Shown here in pieces: positions 1 to 6,357 of a DNA stretch of 12,954 nucleotides (position 1 is the stretch's first letter; every line of letters begins with the position of its first letter). Where the stretch lies: positions 1 to 12,954 of the forward strand of contig JBJOKR010000142.1 of assembly GCA_046045995.1 (NCBI GenBank), given 5' to 3'. The notes under the pieces were generated by a model. The model had not been told where the DNA came from. It ran no database searches and saw only the letters and a list, made by a program, of their open reading frames with translations. A program made the position numbers and the translations under genes. This DNA is from Indioceanicola sp046045995. Its GTDB lineage: Bacteria; Pseudomonadota; Alphaproteobacteria; Azospirillales; Azospirillaceae.

Positions 1-125
1 CGAACCCAGAACCCTGAACCCCCAGCCCACAATCCAATCCAGCACCGCGCCGACCGCGCCACCGAACCGCGCATCCGCCCCCAGGCAATCCCCATTCAGA
101 TCAACGCTGGTGAATAGGACGGGCT
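1..125. other. Unassigned sequence beyond the esterase break
   Basis: No gene could be assigned here. The sequence is C- and A-rich on the plus strand and does not continue the esterase reading frame. Esterase-like coding stops at about 126, so this stretch appears to be foreign to it, joined by a deletion or insertion. The edge of the window prevents a decision on what lies beyond. Confidence 0.4.
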
Positions 126-626
126 AAGGTAGGCTTGGTAGGCCGCCGCCCCGCCATGAACCTTGGCGCGAGATCTGCTCGGCCCATTTGCGGTCGGCGT
201 GTAGTCGCGATTGCGGCTGACTGCGCCGTCATCGCCCTTGGCGTAGGACAGCCCGACGAGAATGAACTCCTCGATGACCGGACCGTTCAGATTCATGCGG
301 CGGCTGATCTGGCGGATGACCGGAAATGCATAGTCGGCGTCGGTGACGAAAAGCACGGGATAGCGCCGCGCGGGGTCGTCGCCATAGGAAGCCGGCAGTT
401 GGACAAACACCTGATAGTCGCGCCCGGACGCCGGGTCGGGAACGTCCCAGACCTGCGAGCCCGCGATCTCATACGGGGCCCCCGCCCCACGCTGGTAAGG
501 GACAGGCGTCGGCGGATTCGAGGGCACGGTTGGCGTGGGCTGCGCAGCGGCCTTCCTTTCCCAGAAAACGATTCCGTCCGTCAAACAGAGAATGCCGACA
601 AAGGCAGTGATGACCAAAATTCGCAT
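96..626 (-). pseudogene. Truncated putative esterase (alpha/beta hydrolase), N-terminal part only
   Basis: This resembles the N-terminal part of the PF00756 putative esterase family (enterochelin-esterase-like serine hydrolases). Residues 1-29 form a signal peptide ending in AAAQ, so the product would be exported. Residues about 50-167 carry the family's early strands (YQVFVQLPASY, YPVLFVTDADYAF, FILVGLSYAKGDD, RNRDYTPT) and reach GGAAAYQAYL. The chain then turns to unrelated residues and stops at 176. Full proteins run to roughly 280-320 residues, and the catalytic GxSxGG elbow plus the Asp and His would lie beyond the break, so it should be inactive. I chose the ATG at 626 because GGAG lies five bases before it and the signal peptide starts there; an in-frame ATG at 662 has weaker support. 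It lies 132 bases downstream of the S41 peptidase and may once have shared its transcript. Family assignment is fairly sure; substrate is unknown. Confidence 0.7.
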
Positions 627-758
627 GCGTTCTCCACAAAATCGATTTAGCGTTTCGTCCATCCCTGTGGCGCCACTGGAATGCCCCCCACAGGGTGGAC
701 AGCGTCACGCCGGTTCTTTGACCCGCCGGAATGTCGGCATGTCACTCGGCTTCATTCT

Positions 759-2117
759 CTAACGAACACTCAATACGTCTTCGACCTGCACCTGCGGATG
801 AAGAGAGTCAAGTTCGAGCGGTCGATCCGGCAGCAGCCAGATCGGGTCGTCTCGTCCCGACGGGCGGTTTAGCACGAAGCGGGGGAAGTACAGACGGAGG
901 CCCGTGTTCGGAAGCGTAACCGACTGGACGCCGCCGGACTGCCGGGCGCGAACGGCGCCCCCCACGCCAACGACGGTTCCGAAGCCGTAATCCTGGACGA
1001 CATTGCTGAACAGGACGGCGGAAGAGTAGGTCAGCGGCCCGACGAGGATATGGACTTCGCCGTCGAAATGCAGCGTGTTGTCCGGAAACGCCGGGTTTTC
1101 CGTTTCGATCATGCCCGTGACGAGCTGGCCCGCCACCTGCCCCTTGTCCTTGTTGTCCTTCAGGACACGCAGAACATAGTGCGACCCGGTCTTGTAGGGC
1201 CGACCGGCGATGTAGCGCAGGATGCCGTCGATCCACAGCTGGTCATCACCGCCCTCGTTGTGCCGGATATCGATGATGAGCCGCCTGACACCGGCCTCGC
1301 GCATCTGGGTGAACGCGTCCCGGGTGAATGTGAAGAAACGATCCCTGTCTTGCCAGACGAAAGACCCGATGGTGAGAAGGGCGCTGTCGTCATGCAGAAG
1401 CTCGAAACGGAACTGCCGCTCGAAGCTCATCTCCCGCCGCAGGACGGCAGGGGTTTCCGAACTCGCCGGCACCTGCAGCACATCGGTGGGAGCACCGTCC
1501 AGGACCAGGTCGTAGCTCTGCGGCGCACCATGCATCTTCCACTGATACAGCCACCAGCGCTGCGCCAGCAGGGCGGCGCGGAACGCCGGGCTGTCGCCAT
1601 GGGTGCGGGCCAGGAACGCCTGCGTGAGCTGCTGGATGTCCACGCCGTTCACCTGCCTGATCCGCGCCCCGGCAAGTGGCGTCTCCCCACCGCCCAGGGC
1701 CGCGACGATGGTCACGTTCTCACTTCCGTCCAGCGCCACCTCGAAGGGGAAGAACCCCGTTCCCGCCTCCAGGGCCCTGCGCGCCTCCTCCCGCCAGTCG
1801 GGGAAGCCGATGAAAAGGTGCCCGTCGGCGAAGATCGGGTTCAGCCGGGCCAGCGCCGCCCAGGCCTGGTCCCGTCCCAAGGGACGGTCGAGGGAACGCT
1901 CGATCTCGTCCACCGCGCGGGTAAGCCGGACCGGGTCCACCGAATGGGTGAGGTCCGGGTGCTTCTGTTCGATCGTCTCGATCGCAAATCGGAGGTCGGC
2001 CCGGAGAGCGGCGGGAGACAAGGGCTGTCCGTCGAAAGCGACCGCCGCCGTGGACCCCGTGGACAAGACGACGGCCGCCGTCACACAGGTGAGGAGCGTA
2101 CGGAGGTATGGAGCCAC
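759..2117 (-). CDS. Secreted S41 family serine peptidase
   Basis: The product is 452 residues. Residues 1-27 are a signal peptide ending in TAAVA, so it probably acts in the periplasm. A helical N-terminal part (about 30-105) is followed by a PDZ-like stretch (PLAGARIRQVNGVDIQQL, about 147-165) and the S41 peptidase core from about 240. Core signs are the strand IIDIRHNEGG (281-290) and GPLTYSSAVLFSN (360-372), where Ser366 before Ala is the likely nucleophile, as in C-terminal-processing and tricorn-like peptidases. The start is GTG at 2117 with AAGG about nine bases upstream; no better start is seen near the signal peptide. It is divergent from the winged-helix regulator across a 95-bp gap that holds a strong palindrome, so regulation by that protein is likely. 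Its natural substrate cannot be read from sequence. Confidence 0.85.
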   Translation of the reverse strand: MAPYLRTLLTCVTAAVVLSTGSTAAVAFDGQPLSPAALRADLRFAIETIEQKHPDLTHSVDPVRLTRAVDEIERSLDRPLGRDQAWAALARLNPIFADGHLFIGFPDWREEARRALEAGTGFFPFEVALDGSENVTIVAALGGGETPLAGARIRQVNGVDIQQLTQAFLARTHGDSPAFRAALLAQRWWLYQWKMHGAPQSYDLVLDGAPTDVLQVPASSETPAVLRREMSFERQFRFELLHDDSALLTIGSFVWQDRDRFFTFTRDAFTQMREAGVRRLIIDIRHNEGGDDQLWIDGILRYIAGRPYKTGSHYVLRVLKDNKDKGQVAGQLVTGMIETENPAFPDNTLHFDGEVHILVGPLTYSSAVLFSNVVQDYGFGTVVGVGGAVRARQSGGVQSVTLPNTGLRLYFPRFVLNRPSGRDDPIWLLPDRPLELDSLHPQVQVEDVLSVR

Positions 2118-2148
2118 GGTGGCTGACCTTTCATCTGATAGAGCGCTG

Positions 2149-2177
2149 TTGCACCGAGGAGTGCTGTTGAATATATG
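2149..2177 (+). promoter_or_regulatory. Possible sigma70-type promoter for the winged-helix regulator
   Basis: TTGCAC (2149-2154) and TATATG (2172-2177) are separated by 17 bases. The -10 element lies inside the operator palindrome, so bound repressor would block it. This is a consensus match only. Confidence 0.4.
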
Positions 2178-2195
2178 AACCTATATTTCAACAGC
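2163..2195. promoter_or_regulatory. Inverted-repeat operator between the regulator and the S41 peptidase
   Basis: The left arm is GCTGTTGAATATA (2163-2175), the spacer is TGAACC and the right arm is TATATTTCAACAGC (2182-2195). The arms match fully apart from one extra A in the right arm. AT-rich dyads of this kind in a divergent promoter are typical of ArsR-type and other winged-helix dimers, which usually repress themselves and the neighbouring gene. Binding by the adjacent regulator is inference. Confidence 0.65.
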
Positions 2196-2212
2196 GTCCA
2201 GGGGGGTTTCCC

Positions 2213-2809
2213 ATGACCAAACCCATCGATCGGCGCGCGGTCAGTGATCCCGGACAGATCCGCCTTCTCCGCTCGCCGGTCCGCCAGGAGGTCGTGGACA
2301 CGCTCGCCGCCCTGGGTGGACAGGCCAGCGTCGGCGCCCTGGCGGAGCAGTTGGGCCGTCCAGCGGACGGGCTCTATTACCATCTGCGGGCGCTGACGAA
2401 GGGCGGGCTGGTCACCGAGGTCGTGGGACCGGACGGTGGGGAACGGCTGTATCGGCTGGCGGGAGAAGGCGACGAGCCGCTACGATTGGCCTATGCGAGC
2501 GGGCCGCGGGGAAACCTCTCCGAGCTTGGCCCCTTCGCACGGGGGCTGCTGAAGATCGCGGTTCAAGACTTCGAAGACGCGCTGGGGACGGAGGGTGTCG
2601 TCGTGGACGGCCGCCGCCGCGAACTCTGGGCATCGCGCAACAAGGGATGGCTCAGCCCCGGGGATGTGGAGGAGGTCAATGCCCTCCTGGAAAGACTGAC
2701 CACGCTGACCAGCCAGCCAAAGGCCCGCGGGCGCGACCGTCTCATGAGCTTGGCATTCGTACTGACGCCCGTGAATCCCAGACCCAAGCGGCGGGTACCA
2801 GGTGGTTGA
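2213..2809 (+). CDS. Winged helix-turn-helix (ArsR-like) transcriptional regulator
   Basis: The product is 198 residues. Residues about 15-85 form a winged helix: IRLLRSPVRQEVVDTLAAL, then the HTH SVGALAEQLGRPADGLYYHLRALTKGGLV, then a wing ending in GGERLYRLAG. The YYHLRAL recognition-helix style is that of ArsR-like and PadR-like repressors. The C-terminal 110 residues (KIAVQDFEDALGTEGVVVDG, ELWASRNKGWLSPGDVEEVNALLERL) resemble the effector or dimer part of HTH_20-type regulators. No Cys-pair metal site is visible, so metal sensing is not supported. GGGGGG lies six bases before the ATG. The gene is divergent from the S41 peptidase and the intervening palindrome suggests autoregulation and control of that peptidase. 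A 12-bp inverted repeat starts 18 bases after the stop. Confidence 0.8.
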   Translation: MTKPIDRRAVSDPGQIRLLRSPVRQEVVDTLAALGGQASVGALAEQLGRPADGLYYHLRALTKGGLVTEVVGPDGGERLYRLAGEGDEPLRLAYASGPRGNLSELGPFARGLLKIAVQDFEDALGTEGVVVDGRRRELWASRNKGWLSPGDVEEVNALLERLTTLTSQPKARGRDRLMSLAFVLTPVNPRPKRRVPGG

Positions 2810-2827
2810 AACTTGTATGCAGCATGA

Positions 2828-2871
2828 GCTACCCCTCACCCTGTCGACGATCTCGGTCCGTGAGGGGTAGC
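2828..2871. repeat. Perfect 12-bp inverted repeat, possible terminator hairpin
   Basis: GCTACCCCTCAC (2828-2839) and its exact reverse complement GTGAGGGGTAGC (2860-2871) flank a 20-base loop. It lies just after the regulator stop codon. No T run follows on the plus strand, so it is not a classical intrinsic terminator. It could be a hairpin stabilising the 3' end or the trace of a mobile element. Confidence 0.6.
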
Positions 2872-2993
2872 CGAAGCAATTCCGCCGAAAGCGCGGGGAC
2901 CGTCTCGAACCTGGGGATGATCCGCGTGGCCAGCGCAGGATCCTCTGCAGACTTGGCATTCGGGGGGATCATGACGAGGTGGGCGGTTGCACC
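2829..2993 (-). pseudogene. Open coding-like fragment of unknown origin
   Basis: A minus-strand frame of 54 codons is open up to a TAG at 2829-2831 and preceded by an in-frame TGA. It contains an ATG (MIPPNAKSAEDPALATRII) but no Shine-Dalgarno sequence before it. The residue choice (PALATRIIPRFETVPALSAE) looks protein-like rather than random, which suggests the 3' end of a decayed gene. I do not recognise the family. Its last codons overlap the left arm of the inverted repeat. Confidence 0.25.
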
Positions 2994-3202
2994 GGCTCAG
3001 CAAGGTGGCGCCTCTTGCCAGGAGCGCCACCAAAATTTGTTTGTCGGCCCCGCATCCAGCCTAGGTGCGTCAGTCCAGGGCCACGACTGCCTCGACCTCC
3101 AAGGATCACCAGCAGGACACGGTCCTTCGCGCCCGGCAAAGGATTGTCCAGCCCCGGATCGGTGCCCCTGCCGTCTGTGAGGCGCGGTCGCAGCCGTTGT
3201 GG
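2994..3202. other. Intergenic stretch without a recognisable gene
   Basis: Short frames exist on both strands but none combines a start, a ribosome site and recognisable residues. A minus-strand run reading DPGLDNPLPGAKDRVLLVIL (about 3099-3165) looks coding-like and may belong to the same decayed gene as the fragment at 2829-2993, in another frame. Confidence 0.3.
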
Positions 3203-3607
3203 CTACGTCTCCGGCGCGATCAGATCCAGTGACGGGAAATAGGAACGGTAGCGTCGACCGTCGCGGGTCAGCAGGGGCTACCCGGCGACGGCGGCATGGG
3301 CCCCGATGAAGAAATCGGGCAAGACGCCGGTGCGGCTGCCCCCGGCCGCGCGGTAGCGCTGGAACACCTTGCCGGCCAGGAACGGGGCGGCGCGGGGTAT
3401 CTCCGCCATGGTGATCCCGGCCTGCTCCAACACGTCGTCAAGTTCCTCGATCCGCTGGAACCGCACCGACAACTCGGCATAGACCACACCGGTTATGAGC
3501 AGCGGTCCCTTGATTGCCGCGGTGTCCAGCTGCCGGAGCGACCAGTCCGCCCAGAGGGGATCGTCGGTGACGACATCGAGCAGGACGTTGGCATCGATCA
3601 GGGTCAC
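3203..3607 (-). pseudogene. vapC: VapC-type PIN-domain ribonuclease toxin, interrupted by an in-frame TAG
   Basis: PIN-domain toxins are Mg-dependent RNases using a cluster of acidic residues. The GTG at 3607 gives VTLIDANVLLDVV, with Asp5; Glu45 lies in VVYAELSVRF and Asp98 in LPDFFIGAHAAVAG. A TAG at 3278-3280 ends the chain at residue 109. Without a frame change the sequence continues as PLLTRDGRRYRSYFPSLDL to a TAG at 3203-3205, which would give 134 residues, the usual VapC length. The missing tail holds Asp116 of the TRD motif, the customary fourth acidic residue, and the final strands. The toxin is therefore probably inactive unless the amber codon is read through. The gene starts two bases after the vapB stop, which fixes the choice of start and shows an operon. 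A sequencing error is the main alternative explanation. Confidence 0.85.
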
Positions 3608-3609
3608 GG

Positions 3610-3843
3610 TCAGCTTTCGCCGCGCGTCAATGCCATGATCTCGTCGGTGCTGAGGCCGATGCCGGCGCGACCGCGCAAGGCGGCGAACCGGCTGGTCGGA
3701 CATCCGGCATCGACCTTGATGAGGACGACGCGCCCGTCCGGCTCCAGTCGGAAATCGACCGCACTGCCGCGTTCGATGCCCAACTTGTCGCGCACCGGCT
3801 TGGGAATGGTGACCTGACCCTTGCTCGTGACCGTGGTGGCCAT
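3610..3843 (-). CDS. vapB: VapB-type antitoxin, AbrB/SpoVT (swapped-hairpin) DNA-binding protein
   Basis: The 77-residue product opens with MATTVTSKGQVTIPKPVRD, the hallmark of the AbrB/SpoVT swapped-hairpin fold. The strand VDFRLEPDGRVVLIKV completes the domain by about residue 45. The C-terminal tail (RFAALRGRAGIGLSTDEIMALTRGES) matches the VapB part that wraps around VapC, and DEIMALTRG is a common ending in this family. GGGGGAG lies just before the ATG. It would bind VapC and repress the shared promoter as a complex. The gene is intact although its partner carries a stop codon, so it could remain as an orphan regulator. It begins 34 bases downstream of the end of the RES frame. Confidence 0.88.
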   Translation of the reverse strand: MATTVTSKGQVTIPKPVRDKLGIERGSAVDFRLEPDGRVVLIKVDAGCPTSRFAALRGRAGIGLSTDEIMALTRGES

Positions 3844-3877
3844 AGCTCCCCCAGTAATACTGATCCGGAGAAAGGCA

Positions 3878-4169
3878 TCACATAGTGCACCTGCTCCGTG
3901 GGTGCCAGCATGCATGCCAAGCGGTCCGGATGCCATCCACCTGATGGCCGAGATCCGCGACCGGCGGCGACCGGTCGATCTTCTGGTCGGCATGAGGCAC
4001 CGTCAACATCCCGAGTGTCGGCCGCAACCGTGGCAGGGAATGAGAGAGCCGCCTCGGCTTGGCAGGAGGCGGATCCTGGGAAGTCATGCAGGTCCAGGGG
4101 CATCCACCATTCGGAATGCGAGTTACCTGCATTTGCGTCGCCCGTCCCGTATGCAGGCCTCGACTTTGA
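3878..4169. other. Rearranged stretch carrying the run-on RES frame; no family recognised
   Basis: The RES reading frame crosses this stretch, but the residues do not look like RES, and no other frame on either strand shows a known domain. It lies between the signal-peptide fragment and vapB and is best read as non-coding or badly decayed DNA. Confidence 0.4.
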
Positions 4170-4804
4170 ATGAGAGGCACGCGCAATTCTGCGCCGTTCC
4201 CTGACCCTGTCCCTACTGATGACGGGCGCCGGCTTCGTCGCCGCCGCGCCGACCCTCGCCCAACCCTTACCGGCGCAAGCTTGGAAACTGCCCGGTCATA
4301 GACGGCGAGGTTGACCTCGCCGTTCAGACGTGACGGATAAATGATCCCGTCCGGTGCCTGCGGATGATCGTGAAACGCAGCGGACCATGCCCGCCCCAGC
4401 GTGTGGGAGCGACCACGAACAGCATCCGACGGAACACCCAGGGTGACAGCGCCGTCACCGCGCAGGTCGACGAGGTCGAGAGGCCGAACCGCAGCGATTT
4501 CTGCATAAAGCCGTCCCGTAAGCTCGCTCTCCGCCATCAGGAGGGGACCGATGATCCCGTCCCTCTGATCCCGCAGGACCGCTTCAAGGAAGCAGACCGT
4601 CAGGGTTTGGCCGAGATAAAGCACACTGAAGCGATGACGCTCGATCCGGCGCCGGGGATCGCTGAACCGGCTGCGCGCCATGCCGAAGCCCAATAGATCG
4701 GTGGAATAGGCGGCATGGATCCGGCCGAACCGCTTACCCGGATTCACCCTGTGCAAAGGGAGCGATACCGTGGAAAGGGCCCCGGGAGGACGGGTGCCGG
4801 TCAC
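3878..4804 (-). CDS. RES-domain toxin (NAD+ phosphorylase family) with a replaced C-terminus
   Basis: RES toxins such as MbcT remove cellular NAD+. The domain runs from about residue 14 to 181: LPLHRVNPGKRFGRIHAA, SRFSDPRRR with Arg46, FSVLYLG with Tyr63, CFLEAVLRD with Glu74, and DGIIYPSRLNGEVNLAVYD with Ser158. These are the conserved Arg, Tyr, Glu and Ser positions of the family. After KLAPVRV (residue 181, about 4260) the chain becomes Arg- and Ser-rich and runs on for some 125 unrelated residues to a chance stop. Normal family members end within about 20-30 residues of this point. On the opposite strand at the same place lies a signal-peptide coding fragment, so a rearrangement cut off the 3' end. 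The GTG start follows the antitoxin stop directly (TGAGTG), showing translational coupling. The domain is certain; activity of the chimera is unknown and it may be a pseudogene. Confidence 0.75.
   Translation of the reverse strand: MTGTRPPGALSTVSLPLHRVNPGKRFGRIHAAYSTDLLGFGMARSRFSDPRRRIERHRFSVLYLGQTLTVCFLEAVLRDQRDGIIGPLLMAESELTGRLYAEIAAVRPLDLVDLRGDGAVTLGVPSDAVRGRSHTLGRAWSAAFHDHPQAPDGIIYPSRLNGEVNLAVYDRAVSKLAPVRVGRGSARRRRSRRPSSVGTGSGNGAELRVPLIQSRGLHTGRATQMQVTRIPNGGCPWTCMTSQDPPPAKPRRLSHSLPRLRPTLGMLTVPHADQKIDRSPPVADLGHQVDGIRTAWHACWHPRSRCTM
4170..4272 (+). pseudogene. 5' fragment of an exported-protein gene (signal peptide), frameshifted
   Basis: The plus strand reads LRRSLTLSLLMTGAGFVAAA then PTLAQP, a textbook signal peptide with two Arg, a hydrophobic core and a cleavage-type end. 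An ATG at 4170 (ATGAGAGGC) leads into it only if one base is removed, giving MRGTR then ILRRSLTLSLL; as it stands the frame has no start. Coding likeness ends at about 4265-4285, where it meets the reversed RES gene. It is a gene stump left by a recombination event. The parent protein is unknown. Confidence 0.5.
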
Positions 4805-5560
4805 TCAGGTGAAATCCCCCAGGGCCATACCGGCAGCGGCGGCAACCACCTCCGCCTCCCGGCCCTCCTCCAGCGCCTCACGCCCGGTGAGGCCATCAAG
4901 CGCCCCGTGCGGCTGAACCAGGAAGCGGTAGACAGCCCAAGGAGCCCCCAAGTGCTCCAGAAGCGCTGGCAGGGCGGCATAGGGCTTGCCATCCGCATCA
5001 ATCTGCCAGACCGGGAAGCGAAACCCGCGTCTGGCACCCTCCAGCCCGAGAATCCGGCCGTTCCGACGCTTGGCGTTGACCGTCACCCGGGTCGTGCCGA
5101 GAAGCTTGGCCAGATCCTCGGCATTCACCATGTCCGCGCCGGCCAGGATCTCCCCTGCCCGCGCATTGCCCCGGGCCCGGGCGGCAGCGAGGGCTGCCTG
5201 CAACGCCGGATCGCGATCCGCGACCGTCTCCACGGGAAATGACGCCGATGGGGTCGCCGGAGTGACGTGGCTGACCGTCGCCGTGCCATCGGGGGCGACA
5301 TCGACCTGAAGCCGAACGGCCTGGCCAGTCGCCTGGCTCCGAGCAACGGCTTCACCGAAACCTTCCAGCAGCGAGCCGATCCGGGAGGGATCCCGCTCCA
5401 GAACCGTCGCTGTCGGACCGGTGGCTGTTACCGTGAACCGCGCCGCTTCTTTGTCCGTCCTGCCCTTCCGCGTGCCGGAGACGGCCATGGCCCAGACATC
5501 GGGGCGAGGCGTATCTCCCCGAACCGCCGCAGGACGGCTATCGATCTTGCCATTGGCCAT
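4805..5560 (-). CDS. DUF2384/Xre-MbcA-ParS-type antitoxin of the RES toxin, with a long N-terminal extension
   Basis: The product is 251 residues. Residues about 140-200 hold a helix-turn-helix-like part (MVNAEDLAKLLGTTRVTVNAKRR, then FRFPVWQIDADGKPY). Residues about 205-248 show the toxin-binding domain pattern seen in MbcA and DUF2384 proteins: PWAVYRFLVQPHGALDGLTG, then REALEEGREAEVVAAA. Such antitoxins usually have 100-170 residues. The first 130 residues here (VDVAPDGTATVSHV, RIGSLLEGFGEAVARSQ) are extra and their role is unknown. A decayed copy of this N-terminus lies at 9110-9309. I chose the ATG at 5560 because GGGG lies six bases before it; the ATG at 5575 lacks a ribosome site. The RES toxin begins on the base after the stop. 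Antitoxins of this class neutralise the RES active site and repress their own promoter. Confidence 0.8.
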   Translation of the reverse strand: MANGKIDSRPAAVRGDTPRPDVWAMAVSGTRKGRTDKEAARFTVTATGPTATVLERDPSRIGSLLEGFGEAVARSQATGQAVRLQVDVAPDGTATVSHVTPATPSASFPVETVADRDPALQAALAAARARGNARAGEILAGADMVNAEDLAKLLGTTRVTVNAKRRNGRILGLEGARRGFRFPVWQIDADGKPYAALPALLEHLGAPWAVYRFLVQPHGALDGLTGREALEEGREAEVVAAAAGMALGDFT

Positions 5561-5580
5561 GGCGTTCCCCTTCATTGGGT

Positions 5581-5609
5581 AATCTTGGACATCCCGATAA
5601 GTTCGTCAA
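5581..5609 (-). promoter_or_regulatory. Possible promoter and direct repeat upstream of the RES antitoxin
   Basis: On the minus strand TTGACG (5609-5604) and AAGATT (5586-5581) are spaced by 17 bases. The -35 element sits in a short direct repeat, ACGAACTT then GACGAACTT, that could serve as an operator for the antitoxin. The -10 match is poor, so this is tentative. Confidence 0.35.
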
Positions 5610-5653
5610 GTTCGTTCAGGGTCCGTCAGTGGATCGGCTTCAGGTCCAAATCA

Positions 5654-5818
5654 TCAGGAAGGGGGCTTCAGCCTCATGCTTTCGGCGTCCACGACCACTT
5701 CCGCCGAGGTCGGAACCCACTTGCGCAGATTTTCTTTGGCCGTCGCAGCCGCCCGCAGGGACATCCCGAGCGCCTCCGCCCTTTTGGCCCCTTCCATGCG
5801 CATGGCTGCTGTCGGCAT
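5654..5818 (-). CDS. Small protein of unknown function, 54 residues
   Basis: The frame reads MPTAAMRMEGAKRAEALGMS and ends in SMRLKPPS. GGAGG lies eight bases before the ATG, which is a good ribosome site. The residue content is Ala-, Lys- and Arg-rich with one likely helix (residues 8-33) followed by KWVPTSAEVVVDAES. I see no known motif. It begins 21 bases after the rhodanese stop on the same strand and ends 93 bases before the RES antitoxin start, so it may be cotranscribed with either. It could also be the decayed 5' end of a longer gene. Confidence 0.45.
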   Translation of the reverse strand: MPTAAMRMEGAKRAEALGMSLRAAATAKENLRKWVPTSAEVVVDAESMRLKPPS

Positions 5819-5839
5819 GGCTATGCTCCTCCCGGGTGC

Positions 5840-6265
5840 TCAGTCGAGGGTGGATGGGGCGGGGACGGCATCCGCCCGCTCGAACGGGAAGCCTTCATCG
5901 GCCCAGCCGGTCATCCCCCCGGTCATGACCTTGACCGGCCGTCCCATCCGGGCGACCCGCAAGGCCCCCTTGTCCGCCCCGTTGCAGTGGGGACCGGCGC
6001 AGTAGACGACGAACAGGGTGTCGGCCGGATACTCGGCCAGGCGCTTCTCCGCCAGGTCCAGCACGGGGATGTTGACGGCCCCGGGCACATGGGCCGTCCG
6101 GAAGGCCTTGCGGCCGCGGACATCCACCAGCACGAAGCCCGGCGTCGCTGCGGCCATCGCCGCCTCCACATCGGCACAGTCGGTCTCGATCGCGAACTTG
6201 GCCTCCAGATGCCGGATCATCACGCTCGGGTCGGCGGCGGGAACGGCGGTTACCGGGTTGCTCAT
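5840..6265 (-). CDS. Rhodanese-domain sulfurtransferase
   Basis: The 141-residue product is a single rhodanese domain. Residues 44-67 give FVLVDVRGRKAFRTAHVPGA and then VNIP, the DVR and HxPGA signatures. The active loop CAGPHCNGADKGALRVARMG (89-108) places the catalytic Cys at 94, as in the CxGPxCNGA type of small rhodaneses. VMTGGMTGW (113-121) is the conserved C-terminal strand and GGxxxW motif. Such proteins move sulfane sulfur through a Cys persulfide in the cytoplasm; donor and acceptor are unknown. I chose ATG 6265 because GGAGG-AAGG lies just upstream and the domain fits; the longer start at 6343 adds residues unlike the family. It is divergent from the ftrA-type regulator, a pairing I recall from other proteobacteria, so control by that regulator is likely. 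Confidence 0.88.
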   Translation of the reverse strand: MSNPVTAVPAADPSVMIRHLEAKFAIETDCADVEAAMAAATPGFVLVDVRGRKAFRTAHVPGAVNIPVLDLAEKRLAEYPADTLFVVYCAGPHCNGADKGALRVARMGRPVKVMTGGMTGWADEGFPFERADAVPAPSTLD

Positions 6266-6319
6266 GGGAGCCTTCCTCCATCGGGTTGCGATGGCGGGAT
6301 CATGGGGCGAAGGCCGGGC

Positions 6320-6348
6320 TTCCGAAATCCAGGGCCGTGCCATAGAAT
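6320..6348 (+). promoter_or_regulatory. Possible promoter of the ftrA-type regulator
   Basis: TTCCGA (6320-6325) and TAGAAT (6343-6348) are 17 bases apart. The -10 element differs from TATAAT at one base. Transcription would begin at about 6355, leaving almost no leader before the ATG at 6358. This fits either leaderless translation or a true start at the in-frame ATG at 6409. Confidence 0.35.
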
Positions 6349-6357
6349 ATTGAAATC

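Noticed and set aside
1050..2126. A long plus-strand open frame of 358 codons opposite the S41 peptidase
   Set aside because: It is the antisense shadow of a high-GC gene; the minus strand has a signal peptide and full S41 motifs and the plus frame has none.
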